This document shows positions 16,475 to 23,541 of a stretch of DNA of 64,000 nucleotides, piece by piece. Each line of letters starts with the position of its first letter. Position 1 is the stretch's first letter. A program made the position numbers and the translations under genes. The DNA is taken from NCBI RefSeq assembly GCF_008033385.1, contig NZ_VOGY01000005.1, positions 186,001 to 250,000 of the forward strand. Reading direction: 5' to 3'. The notes beneath the pieces are model-generated. The model searched no databases and was not told the origin of the DNA. It saw only the letters and a list, made by a program, of their open reading frames with translations. Origin of the DNA: Algibacter pacificus (lineage in GTDB: Bacteria > Bacteroidota > Bacteroidia > Flavobacteriales > Flavobacteriaceae).

Positions 16475-16855
16475 ATGAATGATAAAGTTAACAAAATAAA
16501 AGCCGATTTGCAACATTTTTGTGGTACAGAAATGTTCTTTAAAATTCCATTAATTGGAACTCGTTTTACAGATGGATTAAAATATTTAGCCAACGAAGCG
16601 GAATGCTTTTGGTTGATTACAGATGTATCCGTAATTGCAAAAAGTTTATCGAACAGAAGTGAATTTATTACCATCGATTTTAAACGACTTTCTGAAAAGG
16701 AACAGTTTGAAAAGCAATGCGAAGCCATCATTAATTATAGCGATGGAAATGATAAAATTTTTGAAACGCACCGATATAATGTAACCGATTTTCCTTTGGA
16801 TGAATTGCGATTATTTTTTGTAGATAATACGCTGATGCTTCCAAGTGAATATTAA
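16475..16855 (+). CDS. DUF6876-like protein of unknown function
   Basis: 126 residues, soluble. The central pattern TDGLKYLANEAECFWLITDV resembles proteins called DUF6876, found on Bacteroidetes conjugative elements and plasmids. No catalytic motif is seen. The following 65-residue gene starts 11 bp downstream and is probably in the same operon, which a terminator closes at 17094. Confidence 0.65.
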   Translation: MNDKVNKIKADLQHFCGTEMFFKIPLIGTRFTDGLKYLANEAECFWLITDVSVIAKSLSNRSEFITIDFKRLSEKEQFEKQCEAIINYSDGNDKIFETHRYNVTDFPLDELRLFFVDNTLMLPSEY

Positions 16856-16866
16856 ATTTTTGAGAT

Positions 16867-17064
16867 ATGATTTATATTAAATTTCAAGATTTGAGTTCGG
16901 AAAAGCAAGAGGAACTTTTACAAGTTTCAAGAGAACACGTTACATATCTTTATGGAGATTCCATTAAAAAGTATGTTGACGAAACTGGCGCAGATTATGA
17001 TAGCCTGATAGACGAAGAAATGATTAAAAATTTATACACTTATAGTTATGTTTTTAACATTTAG
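16867..17064 (+). CDS. Small protein of unknown function
   Basis: 65 residues, acidic, with Tyr-rich ends (MIYIKFQDLSSEKQEELLQV at the start, LYTYSYVFNI at the end). No domain is recognised. It is the second gene of a two-gene unit that ends at a good terminator. Confidence 0.55.
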   Translation: MIYIKFQDLSSEKQEELLQVSREHVTYLYGDSIKKYVDETGADYDSLIDEEMIKNLYTYSYVFNI

Positions 17065-17093
17065 AAGATTTATAATTGAATTATTAACCCAGG

Positions 17094-17120
17094 ACCTCTA
17101 ATTATTTAGAGGTTTTTTTT
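17094..17120 (+). terminator. Rho-independent terminator
   Basis: An 8-bp perfect stem ACCTCTAA/TTAGAGGT (17094-17101, 17106-17113) with loop TTAT runs into eight T residues. Confidence 0.88.
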
Positions 17121-17254
17121 GTCATGTTATTTTATATTCTGCAACAAAAAGAGCCATTCCTTAAAGATACTTTTAAACTTCAAGAATAACACTCTTAAAA
17201 AATTGAATTACAATTAGCAATCGTTAAAAAGCCATTACATTTTTGGATGAAATG

Positions 17255-17325
17255 GTATTTTTTTTGTCCAGCGAGCTGGACGAAAAGGAATAGCAAGAGG
17301 GTAACGGGCTGCGCCGCGTTACTTA
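17255..17325 (+). other. Candidate origin of transfer (oriT)
   Basis: Within a 404-bp AT-rich gap before the mobilization genes stands a short GC-rich patch with two inverted repeats. GTCCAGC-GA-GCTGGAC (17266-17281) is perfect and flanked by T and A runs. GTAACG (17301-17306) pairs with CGTTAC (17317-17322) around a GC-rich centre (GGC, TGC, GCC). Between them is GGAATAGCAAGAGG. Paired hairpins just upstream of the mobA-like and relaxase genes are the usual oriT architecture. The nick site is not identifiable by eye. Confidence 0.55.
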
Positions 17326-17392
17326 TTCTATTTTCATTTTAATCTATTGATTTTTAAGCACTTAAAAATAAAGTAAATATAAAAAATCCATC

Positions 17393-17448
17393 GATTTGCG
17401 TCAAATGGTCTTGAAACACCAGTAAACAGGGATGGATTTACGTCAAAT
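17393..17448 (+). promoter_or_regulatory. Two direct copies of a palindromic operator-like site
   Basis: GATTTGCGTCAAAT (17393-17406) and GATTTACGTCAAAT (17435-17448) differ at one base and repeat at a 42-bp interval, four helical turns, so they lie on the same face of the DNA. Each is a near-palindrome (ATTTG-CGT-CAAAT). They end 20 bases before the mobilization gene, suggesting autoregulation by its product or relaxosome assembly. Confidence 0.5.
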
Positions 17449-17468
17449 CTTTAAAAAAGCGAAAGAAA

Positions 17469-17867
17469 ATGGACTCATTCATCACTATCAGGTTCAAACG
17501 GAAAACTGCAAAAAGGTTTCAGGGATTTTCCAAAAAGCACTTTAAAACGCACACCGAAGCGATGGAAAATATCCTTGATTTTTTCCTCTATAATGAGATA
17601 TCCCCAAAGGAAAAACTGGGACCAACAGGACGTACTATCGAAGCCAAGTTACTCAAAAGAATAAATGCAGTTATCGCCATAATGCGAGACGTGGAAAAGA
17701 CCCAAACCAAACCTACGGTTGCAATGTTGCAATCCCTTTTTGTAATGGACGAACCCAAAAAAAAGCCGCTCATTTTGGAAAAAAAATATGTTGAGGAAAA
17801 GAAGGAAGTACGCTTTCGCGAAATCGAGTCTGCGAGATTCACGACCAAAGGGAGAGCGAAGCGGTAA
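17469..17867 (+). CDS. BfmA/BtgA-family mobilization protein
   Basis: 132 residues, strongly basic. The N terminus (FITIRFKRKTAKRFQGFSKK) resembles a DNA-binding ribbon or helix unit. The blocks HTEAMENILDFFLYNEISP and GPTGRTIEAKLLKRINAVIA match the BfmA/BtgA accessory mobilization proteins of Bacteroides elements. It would bind oriT and help the relaxase. It precedes the relaxase by 38 bp, and two operator-like repeats lie just upstream. Confidence 0.85.
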   Translation: MDSFITIRFKRKTAKRFQGFSKKHFKTHTEAMENILDFFLYNEISPKEKLGPTGRTIEAKLLKRINAVIAIMRDVEKTQTKPTVAMLQSLFVMDEPKKKPLILEKKYVEEKKEVRFREIESARFTTKGRAKR

Positions 17868-17905
17868 AAGCGAAACACCAACAATGAACTTTAAAAATTT
17901 AGCTT

Positions 17906-18937
17906 ATGTACATCACAATCACACCTCAAAAAATGGGCGGTAACTTTTCCAAAAGTTCAGCAGATTTTGTTGGCTATTTAGAGAAGGAAAACCAAGGATT
18001 GGAACAACACGAAATGGAACATTTTTTCAATCCATATGGCGATGAAATTTCCGCTGAAGAAGTAGTCAAAGAAATAGATGGAAATACCGCAAAATTGGAA
18101 AAGCACGAGCCAAGATTCTATTCAATTACCGTGAGCCCTTCAAAATATGAATTGCGAAAACTTCAGAACAGTAGCGAAGATTTAAAAAGATATACTCGCG
18201 AGCTGATGAAAGATTATGTGGCTTCATTTAATAGAGAAATTAAAGGGCGACCTGTCATTATCGACGACATAAAATATTATGCGAAAGTCGAACACCAACG
18301 CACATTTAAAGGGACGGATTTTCAGGTAAAAAAGAACCAACCTTTTGCCACAAAAATACTTCAGCTAAAAACTGAAATTAGAAATATTCAAGAAGGACGA
18401 GCTGAAGGGAATATCAAAAAAATGAAAAAGGAAATCGCCAAACTGGAACGGCAAGCACCACATCAACAAAACGGAAAACGAATTGTCCAGGGAATGGCTA
18501 AAGATGGAAACCAAAGTCACATCCACATCATAGTGAGCCGAAAGGATGCATCAAACCGATTCAGTTTGTCACCCGGAAGCAAATACAAAGCTTCCGATGT
18601 GAAGTTGAATGGGGAAACCGTAAAACGAGGTTTTGACCGAGACAAATTTTTTGAAAGAGCAGAAAAGTCCTTCGATAAGAATTTTGGGTACAAACGCAAT
18701 TTTGCCGAGACTTACAAAGCACGAAAAGATTTTGTAAAAAATCCCAATCTCTATTTCGCTGCCTTGATGAAATTACCAGCAAATGAAAAGGCATTGGCTT
18801 TCAAAATGATTACAAAAACGGGATTGCCGATAGTGCCAAGTATTCCAGTTAGTCAAACACAAATCGCATTTCGGATTTTCAAACGGTTAAGACGTGGTGC
18901 AGAAATAGCAATTAAATCAAGTTCCATCGGAATATAA
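17906..18937 (+). CDS. Relaxase/mobilization nuclease (MobB, DUF5712 type)
   Basis: 343 residues. The start MYITITPQKMGGNFSKSSAD and the LVGYLEKEN-like block are those of Bacteroidetes DUF5712 relaxases. The metal-binding cluster is GNQSHIHIIVSRKD (about 196-209), with the HxH of relaxases, and a Tyr-rich central part (DDIKYYAKVEHQRTF) may contain the nicking Tyr. It would cut one strand at oriT and stay attached to the 5' end for transfer. The coupling protein gene starts 5 bp after its stop, as in other mobB-mobC pairs. Confidence 0.85.
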   Translation: MYITITPQKMGGNFSKSSADFVGYLEKENQGLEQHEMEHFFNPYGDEISAEEVVKEIDGNTAKLEKHEPRFYSITVSPSKYELRKLQNSSEDLKRYTRELMKDYVASFNREIKGRPVIIDDIKYYAKVEHQRTFKGTDFQVKKNQPFATKILQLKTEIRNIQEGRAEGNIKKMKKEIAKLERQAPHQQNGKRIVQGMAKDGNQSHIHIIVSRKDASNRFSLSPGSKYKASDVKLNGETVKRGFDRDKFFERAEKSFDKNFGYKRNFAETYKARKDFVKNPNLYFAALMKLPANEKALAFKMITKTGLPIVPSIPVSQTQIAFRIFKRLRRGAEIAIKSSSIGI

Positions 18938-18942
18938 GTAGT

Positions 18943-20523
18943 ATGCAGATAGATAATATCATAACGACACTTTCAATTATTGGTTTTACCATTACTGTTT
19001 TCTATGCGATGTTTCGGGTAAGTAAGTATGCGTTTCTTTTGAATATCGCAATACTGTCATTTCTCGTATTCTATGTTGCTGCTGGAAATGAATTAACATT
19101 CATTTTGTTGTATCTAGTTTGTCCGCTACTATTAATTAATACAGGACTATACGTTTTTCTGCATAAAACAGAAAGCTCGCAAAACGGAGATAGTAAATAC
19201 CAAGTCAACTTTGCGACCACCAAAGGAAATTTCAAATTAGATAATATTAAACGTGGCGCATCCGTCATCGGATCCGCTGGAAGCGGAAAAACCGAAAGTG
19301 TCGTTTACGGATTTCTTAAACACTTCCAAAAAGAAGGCTTTTGCGGAATCATTCACGATTACAAAGATTTTGAATTGACCGAAATGGCATATCCACTTTT
19401 CAAGGATAGCGATATTCCGTTTAAGGTCATTTCCTTCGATAAAATCATCCATAGGGTAAATCCTATTGCGCCACGTTATTTAGAGAACGAGGAAAGCGTT
19501 AATGAGGTTTCAAGGGTCTTAATCGAAAATCTATTAGAACAAAGAGAAAGCGGAACTACGGGAACAACAAAATTCTTCAACGATGCTGCGGAAGGTTTGA
19601 TTGGTGGATTGATTTGGAAATTAAAAACGGAATATCCAAAATACTGTACGTTACCCCATTTGATAGCTGTTTATCAATTTCTTGATACAAAAAGCCTAAT
19701 CCAGTTTCTGGAAACCAACACCACCTCAAGGGCGATGGCAGATGCTTTTATTAGTGGCAAAGATTCTGAAAGACAGACTGCTGGTGTAAAAAGCACCTTG
19801 GCCAATGCGCTCAAACGAATTAGTACACAACGTATTTTTATGGCATTGTCCGCAGATGAAGTGCCACTCGATATCAATAGCGAAGAAAATCCAGCAGTAA
19901 TTTCAATAGTCAACAACCCAAAATTTGAAACATCCTATTCACCAGTAATTGCTACAATAATTCACACTATTACCAAGCAAATGAGCGTGAGAAACTCAAA
20001 ACCATCATTTCTATTAATGGAAGAAGCACCTACAATTCGTTTATTGAATATGCACCGCATTCCGGCAACATTACGTAGTTATAACATCTCAACCATTTAC
20101 GTGATGCAGGATAAAATACAGAACGATATGATGTATGGGGATAAAGCAAGTAAGGCGATTTTGAGTAACCTATCCTATCAGTTTTTCGGAAAGGTCAATG
20201 ACCCGGACACCGCAAAATATTACGAACGCTTTTTTGAAATTATTAAAGACCCAACCAAGAGTATCAGTCGAGGATATAACCTTGATTTTGATACGCGCAT
20301 TACTACGGGCGAAAAGGAAATCCCAAAGATTCGGGCGGACTTATTTTTTAGGTTGAAACAGGGCGAGTTTATCACTTATGCCGATGGTAGGGATAAGATG
20401 GTACAGTTTAAATTAGCCGAAATTAAAAGGGAACTTACTAATGAAACTAAACAGTTTTCTAAAGCTGATTTAGAAGCTAATTTTGAACGGGTTTATGATG
20501 AGGCGCGGTCTATATTTAAGTAA
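18943..20523 (+). CDS. Type IV coupling protein (VirD4/TraG-like, MobC)
   Basis: 526 residues. Two or three N-terminal membrane helices (about 8-75) precede a cytoplasmic ATPase domain with Walker A GSAGSGKTE (about 109-117) and a Walker B-like FLLMEEAPT (about 353-361). Further conserved segments include NDAAEGLIGGLIWKL and LSYQFFGKVNDPDTAKYY. It is the motor that hands the relaxase-DNA complex to the mating pore and pumps DNA. It ends the mobilization operon, and a defence-like operon follows after 113 bp. Confidence 0.9.
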   Translation: MQIDNIITTLSIIGFTITVFYAMFRVSKYAFLLNIAILSFLVFYVAAGNELTFILLYLVCPLLLINTGLYVFLHKTESSQNGDSKYQVNFATTKGNFKLDNIKRGASVIGSAGSGKTESVVYGFLKHFQKEGFCGIIHDYKDFELTEMAYPLFKDSDIPFKVISFDKIIHRVNPIAPRYLENEESVNEVSRVLIENLLEQRESGTTGTTKFFNDAAEGLIGGLIWKLKTEYPKYCTLPHLIAVYQFLDTKSLIQFLETNTTSRAMADAFISGKDSERQTAGVKSTLANALKRISTQRIFMALSADEVPLDINSEENPAVISIVNNPKFETSYSPVIATIIHTITKQMSVRNSKPSFLLMEEAPTIRLLNMHRIPATLRSYNISTIYVMQDKIQNDMMYGDKASKAILSNLSYQFFGKVNDPDTAKYYERFFEIIKDPTKSISRGYNLDFDTRITTGEKEIPKIRADLFFRLKQGEFITYADGRDKMVQFKLAEIKRELTNETKQFSKADLEANFERVYDEARSIFK

Positions 20524-20570
20524 AACAATTCGCGCCTTGCCAATTATATATTATTCATATGATAATTTTA

Positions 20571-20615
20571 ATACTCATTTAGTGAGTATATTGAAAATGT
20601 TCTTTACTTTAGTGA
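20571..20615 (+). promoter_or_regulatory. Operator-like repeats before the HTH/type III RM operon
   Basis: A perfect inverted repeat ATACTCA-N5-TGAGTAT (20571-20589) overlaps the first of two direct TTTAGTGA copies (20578-20585 and 20608-20615), spaced 30 bp. The arrangement resembles controller-protein (C-box) operators of restriction systems and lies 21 bp before the HTH gene. Autoregulation by that HTH protein is inferred. Confidence 0.5.
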
Positions 20616-20636
20616 ACTGAATTAAAAAAATCCCAA

Positions 20637-20834
20637 ATGAACCGAATAAAAGAGGTTTTAGAACAAAAAGGAATAAAACAAATCTGGTTGGCTGAACAAT
20701 TGGGAAAGAGCTACAATATGGTGCACTCTTACGCTCAAAATAAAAGACAACCGAGATTGGAAACCTTAATGGACATTGCCAATATTTTAGATGTGGACGT
20801 GAAAGAATTGATAATATCAAATAAAGAAAAATAA
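20637..20834 (+). CDS. Cro/C1-type HTH regulator of the type III RM operon
   Basis: 65 residues forming one XRE-type helix-turn-helix: IKQIWLAEQLGKSYNMVHSY with the recognition helix, then RQPRLETLMDIANILDVDVKEL. The size and place are those of controller proteins that delay restriction until methylation is established. Its stop codon directly adjoins the start of the 5'-nucleotidase gene, so all five genes to 27556 are probably one transcript. Inverted and direct repeats upstream are likely its binding sites. Confidence 0.85.
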   Translation: MNRIKEVLEQKGIKQIWLAEQLGKSYNMVHSYAQNKRQPRLETLMDIANILDVDVKELIISNKEK

Positions 20835-21797
20835 ATGCCTGTAGACTTTTCAAAAATATTAGTAGTTGGTGTTTCTTCTAGAGCACTCTTCAATTTAGAG
20901 GAAGAAGAGCAAATTTTTAGAGAAAAAAATATTCGTGGCTTTCGAGATTTCCAATTAGCAAATGAAGACAAGTTACTTGAAAAAGGAACTGCGTTTCCAT
21001 TGGTTGAAGCTTTATTAAAACTCAACACACACGTAGACAAAAAGAGTCCAATTGTCGAGGTTGTTGTAATGTCAAGAAATAGTCCTGAAACAGGTGTAAG
21101 AGTATTAAAAGCAATCGAGCATTATGATTTACCAATAACACGATGGGCTTTTTCGGGTGGAGAACCACTTGCACCATTTATAGATGCTTTTGATATTGAC
21201 TTGTTTCTTTCACGTGACGAAAGTGATGTTCAAAAAATAGTGGATACAGCAAATTGTGCAACTGCATTAATTTACGACCCACCAGAAAACTTTGAACCTG
21301 AAACCGACAGAGTGAAATTTGCTTTTGATGCTGATGCGGTCGTTTTTTCTGAAGAGTCTGAAATAATTTATAAAACTAAAGATATAGAAGCTTTTCATAA
21401 ACACGAAAAAGAGAATGAGGATGTTCCATTAAACGATGGGCCTTTTGCGGTGCTTTTAAGGAAGTTGTCAGATATTCAAGACTTTCTTCCAATTGAAAAA
21501 GAACTTTCACCTTTAAGAATTGCAATAGTCACAGCACGTAACGCACCGAGTCATATGCGAGTGATTAAAACTTTGAGAAAATGGAATGTATATGTTGATG
21601 AAGCTTATTTTATGGGTGGTTTACCAAAAGAAAAAGTTTTAGAAGCTTTTGGTGCTCATATATTTTTTGATGACCAACATACACATTTAAGTGATTCAAG
21701 TAAAAAAATTCCTTGTGGTAGAGTTTTATATAAATCGAATTCCATTTTAAAGAATTACGAAAAGGAAATTATTGTAGAACAAAAAAAAGATAAATAA
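20835..21797 (+). CDS. Cytosolic 5'-nucleotidase (NT5C1-like, HAD fold) inside a type III RM operon
   Basis: 320 residues matching the cytosolic 5'-nucleotidase family (PF06189 type): VGVSSRALFNLEEEEQIF, GTAFPLVEALL, VVVMSRNSPETGVRVLKAIE, and FSGGEPLAPFIDAFDIDLFL. The HAD catalytic set looks intact: motif I FAFDADAVVFS (Asp165, Asp167), motif II VTARNA (Thr233), a motif III Lys (Lys265 or 267) and motif IV FFDDQ (Asp279, Asp280). The family hydrolyses nucleoside monophosphates. The gene touches the HTH gene and lies 7 bp before mod. A nucleotidase here could modulate or replace restriction by depleting nucleotides in infected cells; that is a hypothesis. Confidence 0.88.
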   Translation: MPVDFSKILVVGVSSRALFNLEEEEQIFREKNIRGFRDFQLANEDKLLEKGTAFPLVEALLKLNTHVDKKSPIVEVVVMSRNSPETGVRVLKAIEHYDLPITRWAFSGGEPLAPFIDAFDIDLFLSRDESDVQKIVDTANCATALIYDPPENFEPETDRVKFAFDADAVVFSEESEIIYKTKDIEAFHKHEKENEDVPLNDGPFAVLLRKLSDIQDFLPIEKELSPLRIAIVTARNAPSHMRVIKTLRKWNVYVDEAYFMGGLPKEKVLEAFGAHIFFDDQHTHLSDSSKKIPCGRVLYKSNSILKNYEKEIIVEQKKDK

Positions 21798-21804
21798 AAC
21801 TAAT

Positions 21805-23538
21805 ATGCCAACACTCAATTGGATAGGAAAAGATAAAGTTATAAGCCATCATCAAGAGGTGCCTTATAGAGTTTTGGAACACAAATATGGTTTTACTTCG
21901 GAAAAAGGAGAACAAGACAAACCAACCGAAAGCGGAAACAAAATTATACAAGGAGATAATTTAGAAGCTCTAAAAAGTTTATTACCTGAATACGAAGGAA
22001 AAATAAAATGCATTTATATTGACCCACCTTACAATACTGGTAAAGAAAATTGGACTTATAATGATAATGTAAATCATCCAAAAATAAAGAAATGGCTAAA
22101 CGCAACATTAAAAGCCAAAGAAAATGACAAAGTCGCATCAATTGGAGTGGACGATTTGACGAGACACGACAAATGGCTATGTATGATGTATCCAAGGTTA
22201 AAATTATTACATAAATTATTATCGGATGATGGTATAATTTTTATTTCAATTGATGAAAACGAAGTACACAATTTGAGACTAATGCTAGATGAAATATTTG
22301 GTATAAATAATTTCATTGAACAACTAATTTGGAACAAAAGAGTGCCAAAAAATGACAAAGGCATTGGTAATATTCACGAATATGTATTACTCTACTCGAA
22401 AGAAAAGTCAAGCCAGCACAGGTTTGTACAATTAAAAGAAGGTTTAGATGATGTATTGGACTTAGTTTCAAAACACAAAAAAAAGAAATCTGATATATTA
22501 GAAACAAAAAGGGAACTAAATAAACTTTTCAAAAAAAATGGATATGACAGAGGTATAACTTTGTACAATAACCTAGATTCAAATTATGATTTATTTGGCA
22601 AGATAAATTTAAGTTGGCCAAATGGACAAACTTATGGACCAACATTCGATATTCTTCATCCTGTTACAAAGAAACCCTGTAAAGTACCAGACAGAGGTTG
22701 GCGTTGGAAAAAAGAAACCTTTGACGAGTATTTAGACTATGAAAGCATAGAAGAACTAGCTGATGGCTCTTATAAATGTGGAAAAATATGGTTTGCTAAA
22801 GATGAAAATACTCAACCAAGTTCCATAAAATATCTTTATGAAGTAAAGGATTTTTTACTTCGGTCAATTATTAGCTTAAAAAGTTCTGGGAGTATAGATT
22901 TAGAAAACATATTTGGAAAAGGAAAATTTGACTATCCCAAACCAGTAAATTTATTAGAACTTCTCATTAATTCTTTTGAAGACAAAAATGCAATCATACT
23001 AGATTCTTTTGCGGGTTCTGGTACAACAGCACACGCTGTTTTAAACCTTAATAAACAAGATGATGGTAATAGGAAGTTCATTTTGGTAGAAATGGAAGAT
23101 TATGCAAATGATATAACTGCCGAAAGAGTAAAACGAGTTACCAAAGGTTATGGAAAAGACAGTAAAAAAGTTGAAGGTACTGATGGCGCATTTGACTTTT
23201 ACGAATTAGGTTTACCTCTTTTTGACAACAACCATAACCTAAACGAACAAGTTGGTATAGAAAAAATTCGTGAATACATTTGGTTTTCAGAAACTAGAAC
23301 ACCTTTTACAGAAACAAGCGAAACTAATTACTTTTTAGGTAAAAAAGACGATTCGGTCTATTACTTTATCTACCAAAAAAACAAGCTAACCACTTTAGAT
23401 TTTGACGCTTTAGAACTTATAAAAATGAAAGGAGAACAATATGTTGTTTACGCAGATAATTGTTTGCTACCAAAAGACTTTATGGCAAAAAACAACATAA
23501 TTTTCAAAAAAATACCAAGAGACATTACAAGATTTTAA
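21805..23538 (+). CDS. mod: Type III restriction-modification methyltransferase (Mod)
   Basis: 577 residues. The motif order is that of beta-class N6-adenine methyltransferases: catalytic DPPYNTG at about 73-79, then the target-recognition region in the middle, then the SAM-binding LDSFAGSGTT at about 398-408. ISIDENEVHNLR is another family block after motif IV. It would recognise a short asymmetric site and methylate one strand; the specificity cannot be read by eye. The res gene begins 3 bp after its stop. No simple-sequence repeat is seen near the start, so phase variation by slippage is unlikely. Confidence 0.92.
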   Translation: MPTLNWIGKDKVISHHQEVPYRVLEHKYGFTSEKGEQDKPTESGNKIIQGDNLEALKSLLPEYEGKIKCIYIDPPYNTGKENWTYNDNVNHPKIKKWLNATLKAKENDKVASIGVDDLTRHDKWLCMMYPRLKLLHKLLSDDGIIFISIDENEVHNLRLMLDEIFGINNFIEQLIWNKRVPKNDKGIGNIHEYVLLYSKEKSSQHRFVQLKEGLDDVLDLVSKHKKKKSDILETKRELNKLFKKNGYDRGITLYNNLDSNYDLFGKINLSWPNGQTYGPTFDILHPVTKKPCKVPDRGWRWKKETFDEYLDYESIEELADGSYKCGKIWFAKDENTQPSSIKYLYEVKDFLLRSIISLKSSGSIDLENIFGKGKFDYPKPVNLLELLINSFEDKNAIILDSFAGSGTTAHAVLNLNKQDDGNRKFILVEMEDYANDITAERVKRVTKGYGKDSKKVEGTDGAFDFYELGLPLFDNNHNLNEQVGIEKIREYIWFSETRTPFTETSETNYFLGKKDDSVYYFIYQKNKLTTLDFDALELIKMKGEQYVVYADNCLLPKDFMAKNNIIFKKIPRDITRF

Positions 23539-23541
23539 ATT

